Part shown: piece after piece, positions 6,925-15,100 of the stretch
Layout of the letters: the number at the start of each line of letters is the position of its first letter
Position numbering within the stretch: the first letter of the stretch is position 1
Assembly: GCA_964555235.1 (NCBI GenBank)
Contig: CAZKRU010000029.1
Location: 1 to 46,423, forward strand
From: CAZKRU01 sp964555235
GTDB taxonomy: Bacteria; Verrucomicrobiota; Verrucomicrobiia; Methylacidiphilales; CAMAQI01
DNA length: 46,423 bases
Reading direction: 5' to 3'
Translations under genes and position numbers: made by a program
The notes under the pieces: generated by a model
Told to the model about the DNA's origin: nothing
Database searches by the model: none
Seen by the model: only the letters and a program-made list of their open reading frames with translations

Positions 6925-8947
6925 TAATTAATTCTCCTTGGTTATTTTTTCTTTCCCCGGCGAAGAGACCCGCGATCTCCTCGCTTGAAAATTCTTCATC
7001 GAGTTCGGAAGTGCGTTCCGTCGCTGCATTCAGATCATCGGACTCAGGTAATTTTGAAACGGGTGACTTCCTACCGAGTATCCCTGCGTTATGACGTGCA
7101 TCATCGATCCGTCGTCGGGTGACTTCGGCTCCTCGTCGCGCTACTGGAGCCAAGAGTGCGGCTTCCACCTTTGCAGCGCGTCCGCAAGCCCGGTGCAGCG
7201 CCTCAGCATCACCTCTCGAAACACTTTCCCATCGTGGAGCGGCTCCGAGGTATCCTCCTCTCGCATTACAGACGTAGAGGAAACTCGGCTCAAACGGGTT
7301 GAGAATGGTGAGATAGCGTTCTCCCTCGCGGAGCATTTGTTGGGAACCGTCTTGTCGCTGCACTTGTGCCAGGTATCGGAAAATTCCCGGTCCTGCCTCC
7401 TGATCCTGAAACTCAAACATTCCTGAGCGCACTCCCCGCTCTACTCCAAGATCATTTCCGAGGATGAGGGCCACGCCGTGTGCGGGAAGTCGGATCAAAT
7501 GCTTGGAATCACGTTTAAAAACTTCTGTCGGAGACATTCGACGAGAGCGGATCAATCCCGGAGTAGAATCAAGAAACGGCTGAATTGCGGCACGCTGCGC
7601 GTCAGGCAATGCCAGAAGTTGTTCGCCTGATTGCCATGGTGTATCCAGCGAGAGTCGAAATTCATTCGCCACAAGTCCAGCCTCCAACCATCCCTCTAAT
7701 TCGTGATCCGTCCGTGCGTTGATCCGGCGATAAATCTCCCCGACAATCATCATGAACTGGTTGAAATCCATGAACGGCAACCTCAGCAGTTCGGCTTGCT
7801 GCGAAGGAAGTGCGGCCATTGCCCGGAGAAGCGCATCATTGTGTCGATCTCGTCCGTGCAATTCCTCGGGAGACTCATCCCTGTTGCGCCCCATCTGTCC
7901 GGGAAGCATCGCCATCTCGTTGTGGACCAGATTTCCGAGTGATTCGAGTGCTGCCTTAAAACGAAAATTTCCCTTCGACCTCCCAGCATATTGTCCTGCA
8001 AAAGAGGATGCTCCTTCCATTCCGCTTCTAGCGACCTTGATGAGCCCGTCCGAAAGATCATGAAGCAAACCCTCCACATCGGCTCGAATTGCTGCGGTTC
8101 CGTGTTCGACGACCAGCGTTGTTCCCTCGGGGTGATATCCATGCGCCCCCAGCACATTCGCCAGCAGGAACCGCATATCCCGCTCCTTCAATCTCTCTTC
8201 GGAGCCTGTGATTTCATTTTCCAAAGCGGGTTTGATTCCCCATCCAAACTTGCAGGCACTGAAAAGATCCACGCAGTGGAATTCCAGAGGTCGGCGCGAT
8301 TGCCGTTGCCCCACCACATTCACCTTGTGATCGTGCCAGAGATCGTCGAAGAGATAAAATTGACCGACTCGAAGTCCCATCCGCGTCGTAAAAACAAGAG
8401 GACGGTGTGCTGCTGCTGCGCTGCGGCCGATCCGCGCCGCTGAGAGTTCGAACTTTGACGGTTGGTGGCGCATCAAGTTGCGGTAGGTCCACCCTCGGGG
8501 AACTCCTGTGAACGGATCTGCTGCAGGGAGCGTTGAATATCCCGGAACCACCTCGCCTGAATTTAAACGCCGGATTAATTCACGATAAGCGGGCTTGCAC
8601 TTGCGCTGATTCCGCTCGCAGAGCGATTTCCAATATTCTACGAATTCCAAGGGGAGAACATCTTCTACAATCGGACAGCGTGAGCGGTTAATCAATCCTC
8701 GCCACCCACTTTCACGAAGAGCATCCAGCTTCCGGCGTGCCGTTGCTGTGGAAACGCCCAACTGTCCTGCTGCCTCATGCAGTGCCTGCCCGATCCGGCA
8801 CCCTTCGCGTAGCGCGGGTGCCAGCGCGCGAATCCACCCGTTAACCTCCTGCTTCACTGCATCCGGCAACCCCGCAAAATCGGCAAGTTCGCTACTCGGG
8901 ATATGGGTAAGAGAAAGATTCATCGATTTTTCCGGGTGTGGATTCAC
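6914..8947 (-). CDS. MuA-like DDE transposase
   Basis: A 677-residue transposase/integrase of the Mu type, which pairs the prophage ends and joins them to target DNA. An N-terminal helix-turn-helix is visible (about 52-90, with LGVSTATARRKLDALRESGW). The rve-fold core spans about 185-345: FYLFDDLWHDHKV supplies the first acidic residue (D201 or D202), VVEHGTAAI the second position (E281), and FKAALESLGNLVHNE the last (E335). The spacings fit MuA, but the second position is Glu where Asp is expected. A beta-barrel-like Mu-C region follows (about 500-570) and then a basic/acidic tail that could contact the ATPase. The start is GTG, or the internal ATG at residue 9. Confidence 0.88.
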   Translation of the reverse strand: MNPHPEKSMNLSLTHIPSSELADFAGLPDAVKQEVNGWIRALAPALREGCRIGQALHEAAGQLGVSTATARRKLDALRESGWRGLINRSRCPIVEDVLPLEFVEYWKSLCERNQRKCKPAYRELIRRLNSGEVVPGYSTLPAADPFTGVPRGWTYRNLMRHQPSKFELSAARIGRSAAAAHRPLVFTTRMGLRVGQFYLFDDLWHDHKVNVVGQRQSRRPLEFHCVDLFSACKFGWGIKPALENEITGSEERLKERDMRFLLANVLGAHGYHPEGTTLVVEHGTAAIRADVEGLLHDLSDGLIKVARSGMEGASSFAGQYAGRSKGNFRFKAALESLGNLVHNEMAMLPGQMGRNRDESPEELHGRDRHNDALLRAMAALPSQQAELLRLPFMDFNQFMMIVGEIYRRINARTDHELEGWLEAGLVANEFRLSLDTPWQSGEQLLALPDAQRAAIQPFLDSTPGLIRSRRMSPTEVFKRDSKHLIRLPAHGVALILGNDLGVERGVRSGMFEFQDQEAGPGIFRYLAQVQRQDGSQQMLREGERYLTILNPFEPSFLYVCNARGGYLGAAPRWESVSRGDAEALHRACGRAAKVEAALLAPVARRGAEVTRRRIDDARHNAGILGRKSPVSKLPESDDLNAATERTSELDEEFSSEEIAGLFAGERKNNQGELINEI

Positions 8948-9631
8948 TTATCGCTTCAGTGCTTTTCGCAGGTCAATGGCCAGTCCTTCGAAGCCTTGGA
9001 GCAAATCTTCAAGATGCTTCCGCTCCAGTTGCGCCCAATGCCCATCCCACCGCTGGATCATCTCATGGTAGGGAAGCATGATAAACAGCCGGGCAACCTC
9101 AGCGGGAGAGGTTGGATCCACTAACGGCGCGTTTTCCGGCCGGGGATGATAACCACCCTTCGCGCCAGAACCTTGGGGAAGCTTTAAAACCCCATCCTCC
9201 CGCATGAATTCCATCTGCGATTGCCCGTCACTAATCTTGTGAACGGCTTTCTCCAAAATCTCAGCGTTTTTTCCCTCGATCTCGCCCGGAGGCAATTCCA
9301 CAATCTGCCGGAGAATTTCCGCATCGGGGGAGTTTAACTTCTTCAGGCGTGATTTGGCTTGATTCCACATGGCATGATACCGCCACGCCGTTGCTACGCT
9401 GATTCCCAACTCTTTTTTCAGGGCTTGGGGCCAAGCACCTATTTCACCGTGAAATAGGTTGGTCGGCTTGCCATTCTGAACGTTGTACAGTTGCCGCAGG
9501 GCGCAGATTTCCTTCCCCACGAGGATTTGAAAGGCCAGCATTACTCGTCTGGATTTGATGGACCCTTCGATATATTGTTTCGCCCGGCTCCAGTCGGGCT
9601 TCGTGACGATTTCTTTTTTGGTGTTGATCAT
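8948..9631 (-). CDS. DUF3102-like DNA-binding protein
   Basis: The start at MINTKKEIV gives 227 residues; the open frame continues 59 codons upstream, but that part has no protein-like character and overlaps the divergent gene. The central section resembles the DUF3102/ParB-like helix-turn-helix of mobile elements: ILVGKEICALRQLYNV, GEIGAWPQALKKELGISVATAWRYHAMW. The C-terminal part has SPAEVARLFIML and ends in a helix. Its stop abuts the transposase GTG, so it is the first gene of the leftward transposition operon. It probably acts as a DNA-binding early factor. Confidence 0.7.
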   Translation of the reverse strand: MINTKKEIVTKPDWSRAKQYIEGSIKSRRVMLAFQILVGKEICALRQLYNVQNGKPTNLFHGEIGAWPQALKKELGISVATAWRYHAMWNQAKSRLKKLNSPDAEILRQIVELPPGEIEGKNAEILEKAVHKISDGQSQMEFMREDGVLKLPQGSGAKGGYHPRPENAPLVDPTSPAEVARLFIMLPYHEMIQRWDGHWAQLERKHLEDLLQGFEGLAIDLRKALKR

Positions 9632-9691
9632 AAATTCGGGGTTCAGGTAGGGTTCTCCAATGAAGTGGGACCATCTTGAGCAAAGAGGCTT

Positions 9692-9952
9692 ATGAAAATA
9701 CAAGGCACGGTGCTTAAAGTGCAGGGGGTTAAATTTGCAATCATCATCGTGAAACCCTCGGCCCTCGATTCGGTTTCGACGCGCAACAAAACCCGGACAA
9801 TACTCCAAAAAATTTTCCCAAGGATTCCAGTGATTTTAGCGTCGCAAAACTCACGAGGAGTGTTTCGCTATCAGGGCCGTGAGGACGTTGTAAAATTTCT
9901 CGCTTCGATAGATGCGTCGAAGATTCCATGGAAAGAATACACTGTTTTATAG
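9692..9952 (+). CDS. hypothetical protein (86 aa), alpha/beta fold
   Basis: The product has an alternating strand-helix pattern: KIQGTVLKVQGVKFAIIIV, RTILQKIF, RIPVILASQ, GVFRYQGREDVVKFLASID, and ends IPWKEYTVL. This looks like a genuine small soluble domain. A purine-rich Shine-Dalgarno sequence (AAAGAGG) lies seven bases before the ATG. It is transcribed divergently from the transposition operon (60 bp apart) and convergent with the genes to its right. The family is not recognised. The opposite strand is also open here but looks less protein-like. Confidence 0.6.
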   Translation: MKIQGTVLKVQGVKFAIIIVKPSALDSVSTRNKTRTILQKIFPRIPVILASQNSRGVFRYQGREDVVKFLASIDASKIPWKEYTVL

Positions 9953-9970
9953 TGATCATTCTTTTGTTTC

Positions 9971-10150
9971 TCATGTTTGCTCCTTGATGGGAGCCCACGG
10001 CAGCAAAAACGCTGCAAAGCCATTTCCGATCTGCCGCACCAGTCGACCATCGCGCAGGCGCACCAGCGGATTTGTGGAGCGAACAGTCGAGCGAAGCTGC
10101 GGGACCGTTCCCTCGATGGACAAAAACTTTTGTGAAATTGATGGCCTCAT
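9971..10150 (-). CDS. possible small protein (59 aa)
   Basis: The frame starts at an ATG five bases after the stop of the leftward ribbon-helix-helix gene, which would make a two-gene operon. The product is basic with a hydrophobic C-terminal stretch (RQIGNGFAAFLLPWAP). It is not recognised, and an overlapping rightward frame is also open. It is kept because of the tight spacing behind the regulator, at low confidence. Confidence 0.3.
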   Translation of the reverse strand: MRPSISQKFLSIEGTVPQLRSTVRSTNPLVRLRDGRLVRQIGNGFAAFLLPWAPIKEQT

Positions 10151-10155
10151 TGCCT

Positions 10156-10335
10156 TTACTCGCTTGCGATTAGGCGAACCCCATTTTTTTCCCATTCAGG
10201 GAGTGCTTGGTAGAGTGCGTTTCGAATCAGATCAGATTTTTTTATTTTAAAGCGTCTGGCCAACTTTTCGATTCGCGTGCGAGTCGAAATATCCATCCGG
10301 ACATTCGTTCCATTGTGAAAACGGTCAAGCATCAT
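10156..10335 (-). CDS. ribbon-helix-helix regulator (leftward)
   Basis: A 59-60 residue Arc/CopG-type DNA-binding protein. The N-terminal strand is GTNVRMDIS, followed by helix TRTRIEKLARRF and helix KKSDLIRNALYQALPEW, the classic RHH order. Such proteins bind operators as dimers through the beta ribbon. The start was placed at the ATG just downstream of a strong promoter rather than at a further-upstream codon lying inside that promoter. It is divergent from a second RHH gene, 86 bp away, like a lambda- or Mu-type lysis/lysogeny switch. Which of the two is the repressor cannot be told from sequence. Confidence 0.75.
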   Translation of the reverse strand: MMLDRFHNGTNVRMDISTRTRIEKLARRFKIKKSDLIRNALYQALPEWEKNGVRLIASE

Positions 10336-10341
10336 GTACTC

Positions 10342-10371
10342 AATGTAGCGCAACGCGCCCGTTTGTGTCAA
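10342..10371 (-). promoter_or_regulatory. sigma70-type promoter for leftward RHH gene
   Basis: Read on the minus strand, a consensus -35 TTGACA (10366-10371) is followed after 18 bp by TACATT (10342-10347). The ATG chosen for the regulator starts 6 nt after the -10 box. The transcript would therefore begin at or next to the start codon and be leaderless. Sites for either RHH protein may overlap it, since the whole divergent gap is under 90 bp. Confidence 0.65.
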
Positions 10372-10421
10372 TAATTAAAATTTACAATCAGATCAAATTA
10401 GCTAGAGCTAGGCTACTCCCT

Positions 10422-10688
10422 ATGAGCATGAACAATGGAATGAACGTAAGGCTCACCGAAGAATTAAGGTCTCGACTTCAAAAAGTCGCAGACAAATCAG
10501 GGCTTAAAACTGCTGATTTGATTCGCATGGCAGTCGAAGAATACTGTGCAAAAATTGAATCAGATGGACGCATCACCATCAACCTGAATCAATCAATGAT
10601 TCAGGGAGATAAAAATGACATTACTCAGAAAGGCGTTCAAAATCGCTCAATCGTCAAAGGAAGAGGCAATAAAGTATCGCAGAGTTGA
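10422..10688 (+). CDS. ribbon-helix-helix regulator with GN-motif tail (rightward)
   Basis: An 88-residue protein. Residues 5-45 form an RHH domain: strand GMNVRLTEE, helix LRSRLQKVADKSG, helix KTADLIRMAVEEYCAKI. The remaining 40 residues are rich in Asn/Gln/Gly and built of short strand-turn units (MIQGDKNDITQ and SIVKGRGNKVSQ), which may form a beta-solenoid-like oligomerisation tail. It faces the leftward RHH gene across an 86-bp gap. A related unit occurs at the N terminus of the next gene. It is the likely second arm of the prophage switch. The start was chosen at MSMNNG because the upstream extension has no domain character. Confidence 0.75.
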   Translation: MSMNNGMNVRLTEELRSRLQKVADKSGLKTADLIRMAVEEYCAKIESDGRITINLNQSMIQGDKNDITQKGVQNRSIVKGRGNKVSQS

Positions 10689-10714
10689 TTCAACACTACG
10701 GGGGGAAAGAGGGT

Positions 10715-11155
10715 ATGAACCGTTCAGAAATCCGAGGCAATCATAATACTGTATATCAAAACGCATCTATGGGCCCTGCGGGAAAGTGTTGTGCCCTCTG
10801 CGGCTCTGGGGATATTTTGACCTGTGCGTCAGCCGTCGCGCAGGGAACATTTATTACCAAAGACGCCAAGGGAAACGAAATCACCACGGTCACTCCATTT
10901 GCCCAAGCAGCACGACACTTCGGTGGAAGTGACCATCAAAGCGTGAAGATCATGTTTTGCCTGTTTTCAGCTTTTTTCATTGTAGCATTTGCATGCGGAA
11001 CTGGAACCTACTGGGCTGCCGCCATGTGTGTTATTCCGATATGGATTCTTGCGGCCAATTTCAAGACATGGCTACAAGTAGGTTCCGCCAACGATAATGC
11101 CTACTCCCGCACCTGGATCTGTCGCAACTGCCAAGGCAGAACAATTTTCTGGTGA
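10715..11155 (+). CDS. zinc-ribbon membrane protein with GN motif
   Basis: A 146-residue protein starting at an ATG preceded by a strong purine-rich ribosome site (GGGGGAAAGAGGG). The N terminus carries SEIRGNHNTVYQN, related to the tail of the preceding RHH protein. Then comes CCALCGSGDILTC, two hydrophobic helices (about 90-130, with IMFCLFSAFFIVAFACG and WAAAMCVIPIWILAA), and a C-terminal CRNC. The two CxxC pairs probably make one zinc ribbon on the cytoplasmic side of a hairpin membrane anchor. No family was recognised. It follows the RHH gene by 26 bp and is likely co-expressed; a lysogenic conversion or exclusion role is possible. Confidence 0.6.
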   Translation: MNRSEIRGNHNTVYQNASMGPAGKCCALCGSGDILTCASAVAQGTFITKDAKGNEITTVTPFAQAARHFGGSDHQSVKIMFCLFSAFFIVAFACGTGTYWAAAMCVIPIWILAANFKTWLQVGSANDNAYSRTWICRNCQGRTIFW

Positions 11156-11505
11156 ACTGGAATCACTCTGAACATGCTGAGACTTCATCGCTAGGTGCTC
11201 GTCTGTGGCAGTCGAGTCGCTGCCTGCGCCGTTGCTGTAATCGAAATTATTGAAAGCCCAAAGAGCGAGACACTGCTTCGTCGTCAAGTCAGTAAGGGAG
11301 GGTTTAGATGCCATTGCGATGAATTGTTGTTAGGTGTAATTAATTCATATTTATTAAGTGAAGTTTTTCATGAATATTTTCGTTTGCCCTAGGTCTACAG
11401 AGTAAGAAGATCAAATTTTTACCTCTTTCTAGGGGCTATTACTAATTCAATTTTACGAGTGAAAAAGTGCGTTGAGTTAATTTTCAATGACAGAAGAGAA
11501 AGTGC
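11156..11505. other. 350-bp intergenic region before the RHS module
   Basis: No convincing gene lies here. A leftward open frame (up to 11314) overlaps the end of the zinc-ribbon gene and reads like low-complexity sequence. The right half (from about 11320) becomes markedly AT-rich, for example TAATTAATTCATATTTATTAAG, and probably holds the promoter of the RHS module. No clean -35/-10 pair stands out. The composition change may mark the left boundary of a horizontally acquired cassette. Confidence 0.5.
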
Positions 11506-12171
11506 TTGCTTCGTTGGTTTGATTTCAAGTACAAGGCTCCTGCTTTGACACAAAATATTCAAACTAGATATTTGGTTCTTGGTGCTCTTCTCGTGGGTGG
11601 AGCGGCAATCGTGATTTATTTTTCGGGACATGATTCTTCTCTGAAAGTTACGGAGACATCATCCATTGAAAAAGTTCATTTCGATGTTTCAGCGGCGCAA
11701 GTTTCTTCGGAAACGGCGTCGGTTCCCTCATCTACTCCTCAGACTTCTTCAGTCAAAATGCCATCACTGCCGGATGCCCATCCGACGGGATCTCCGCTGA
11801 CTAACGAAATGGGCGGAACCCGCGCCGCAGCCAAAGTAAAAGTGGGAAACAAAAATTTTAATCTCTCACCGAATGAAGTGGGGATGTTCCCTCGTGTTTT
11901 GGTTCCTGCAAATGGAAAGATTCAAATCTCGGTCGCGTATCCTGAAGGAACGCCAAACGATCCGCTGGTCATTCAAGCGGAGGACGGTGGGCTTCTTGAT
12001 AATGGAACCGTGGTCAAACAGGGGAAGCTCGATTCCAACAAAGTCATCTCATTTGAATTTCAAACGAATGCGCAAGATGGCGTTTATCGCGTCACACTTC
12101 GCAAGGGAACAGATGAAAAACGTTTGGATTTCTGGGTCGGCGAAGAGCTGGCCCTTCAAAAAGGGAGTTAA
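11506..12171 (+). CDS. membrane-anchored protein preceding RHS toxin candidate
   Basis: A 221-residue protein with a TTG start preceded by AGAAGAGAAAG. Residues 22-40 (YLVLGALLVGGAAIVIYF) form a single N-terminal membrane helix. Residues 45-100 are a Ser/Thr/Pro-rich linker. The C-terminal 110 residues look like a beta-sandwich (FNLSPNEVGMFPRVLV, GKIQISVAYP, DGVYRVTLRKG, RLDFWVGEEL). The expected location is the periplasm or cell surface. It lies 6 bp before the RHS gene and is surely co-transcribed, so it probably helps display, export or anchor the RHS protein. The family is not recognised. Confidence 0.7.
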   Translation: MLRWFDFKYKAPALTQNIQTRYLVLGALLVGGAAIVIYFSGHDSSLKVTETSSIEKVHFDVSAAQVSSETASVPSSTPQTSSVKMPSLPDAHPTGSPLTNEMGGTRAAAKVKVGNKNFNLSPNEVGMFPRVLVPANGKIQISVAYPEGTPNDPLVIQAEDGGLLDNGTVVKQGKLDSNKVISFEFQTNAQDGVYRVTLRKGTDEKRLDFWVGEELALQKGS

Positions 12172-12177
12172 GGGACT

Positions 12178-15100
12178 ATGAAAAAAATCAATCTCATCAT
12201 CAAATCAATTTTTGTTTTAGCGATTTTCAGCAGCCTCGCTTTTTCGCAATGTGGCAATGGAGCCAGAGGAACTCCGTCGGGACTAGGAGTGCCATCGGCT
12301 CCAGTCCAAGGTGGAGCCGACCCGATTGTTCCGTACAGTGGCAATGAATATAAAGAAATCTCAGACCTTCCAATCTGGGGTGGAGTCGGTAAGCAACTGG
12401 TTTGGACGCGTTACGCGAATTCTAGAGCTACATCGGGAACTCAACTTTTTGGGATGGGACATTATTGGGCACACTCATTTCAATATCAGCTTTTAACCCA
12501 GTCTGCAAACTCCAGTGGCCAAGCGCAGGTTAAATTAGTTCTTCCTGAAGGAAGCGCTTTTGTTTTTACGCAAACCGATCCTTCCACTTGGACGGGGACG
12601 TTAAGCTGCGAATACAAATTGATTCCCAGCGGGAGCGACCTCGTGCTGCTCACGAAAGATTCTGAACAGTATTTTTTCAAGAAATTTACCTCGGGAAGTA
12701 CCTTCTATTATTTGATGACGGAAATCACCGATGCGATGGGAAATAAGTTTCCACTTACCTATAATGCATCAAAGCAGCTTGTTAAAGTGGCAGAGCCCGC
12801 CGGACGTTCTCTCAATGTGACCTACAAAACGCTCACGGCGAATAAAGTCGATTTTGCAGGTTTAGGAACGCTTACGGCAGCACCCGCCGCTGGAACGTGG
12901 ACTGAAATTCCAGTGACTTTGCAGACAGCTTATCGCTATGTCCGACTCTTGTCCGCAGATGGAGCCTACGGCAATATCGCTGAGGTGGAATTTTACGATA
13001 ATTTGGGGAATAAACTCACCGGAAATGTGATTTCATCGGACTCGGCGGCGCTCGCGTCCAGCGCCTTGGATGGAGATCCCTCGACTGGTTTTGTTTCTGG
13101 ATCGTTTTCTGGCAGTTATGTCGGACTGGATTTAGGAACTGCCAAGAAGATTTCCAAGATGCGGTTTCTGGCGGTTGCCGGAAAGGAAGCGCTGATGAAG
13201 CCGACGAAGTGGGGATATTCGCCAGTGAAGGTGCAGGGGGCAAATCAGGCACCTGCTTCCGTAAGCGTGATCAGCAAGGTTTCCACGAGTGACGGGCGTG
13301 AAATTAATTACACATACGAAAACTACAATGATTCTTCAGTTCCTTATGTGTTCCCAACCCTGACGGAAGCGGTTTATGGGGATGGCACTAAGGCGACTTA
13401 TGGATACGCCCAGATTTTTTCAGGTCAACGTCCGATGATCACAGATTGGAATGATGTCAGATATGGGCTGCGACAACCAAGATATAAGACGGTATATCAA
13501 TCAGAGCGCGCTTCAACGGTTCTTGGAATGGTCGATAAGCAGATCAACGTGGAAACGGGAGGAACAATCACGCAGGTTGGAGTATTTGCAGGAAGACTTC
13601 ACGAGCCGACATTAACTTTTGCCAATGGGAGCGTATTGCATCAAGTCATGAGCAGCGGAATCTTGACTGCGGGATATGATGGGAATAACAACAAGACCAC
13701 CTACGTCTATGATGCTAATGGATTTTTAGCTAAAGAAACCGATGCTCTGGGAAGAGTGACTTCCTATGTTAATTCACTCCTTGGAAATCACAATAAGATC
13801 ACGTATCCGGATGGAAGTGTTGAAGAGTGGACGCGTAATTCACTCGAAAGTATTTTAACCTATAAGGATACGCTGGGGAGAATTACGAGTTACACAAGAG
13901 ACCCGCAGAATCGAATTACTCGGGTTGATTATCCCGATGCCTCATACGAGACGTTTGCTTACAATGCGTATTCGGAGGCTGTTCAAAAGCGGCAGCGTAA
14001 TGGAGGACTTTCGACGTTTACGTATGACTCTCGTGGGCTTTTGACTCAGAGCGAGGATGCTCTGCACAATGTGACTCAATTTGGGCATGATTCGAGTGAT
14101 CGTGTGACATCTATTACAGATGCAAGAAATAATGTCGTGACGAAATCCTACAACGAGCGAGGGCTTGTTTTAAAGATCACGAACTCCGATGGAACGTTTA
14201 AAAGTTTTACCTACAATGCGTTGGGAGATCCGCTTTCGGAAACCAACGAGCTAGGAAACACGACCTCCATGACGTATGATATTTTCCGGCATGTGACAAG
14301 TGTGACTGATTCGTTGAATCGGACGACGACTTCGACTTACGCGCCGAATGTTTACAATTCAAAGCCGATTGAAGTTGTGCTTTCCAGCGGAAAGAAATCG
14401 ACATTCACATACGACAAAGAGTGGAATGTTTTGACCAAAACAGCAGGAACAGGAAGCTTGGATGCAGCAACAACGGTCCTCACGTATGATAAAGTCTATA
14501 ACGTTCTCACGGCTAAGGATGCTAGAGGACAAACGACGACGATGACGTACGACTTACGCAATCGCAAACTCACGCAAAAAGATCCACTCGGCAACATCAC
14601 GACATGGACTTATGATTTTGCTGGAAATAACCTGACAATGAAAGATGCCCTCAATCGTGTGACAACCAACACGTTTGATTTGATGAATCGGCTGAAGACA
14701 ACCACAGATGCCAAGAATCAAACAACGAGCTACGAGTATGATCTTTCGGGGAATTTGCTTTCGATGACAGATGCGAAGACAAATGTCTATTCATTCGAGT
14801 ACGATTTATTGAATCGAAAGACGGCGATGATCTATCCGGATTCTTCGAGAGAAAAGTATGGATATGATCAAGCTGGAAATCCGACCTCCTATACAACTCG
14901 CTCTGGCGCGATTAAGACGGCAATCTTTGATAATCGAAATCGAGAGACTTCGAATAGTTGGAGCGACGGAACCACAACTGGAGTCACGCGGACTTTCGAT
15001 GTAATGAGTCGACTAGTCACAAGTGACAACGGTCAGGCACTTTGTTCTTACGGGTACAACAATGCGAATGAATTGATTTCTGAAACCACAACAGTTAATG

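Noticed and set aside
11072..11314. Leftward open frame of 80 codons
   Set aside because: It overlaps the end of the zinc-ribbon gene, is rich in Ser/Ala/Gly without a fold pattern, and has no promoter or partner.
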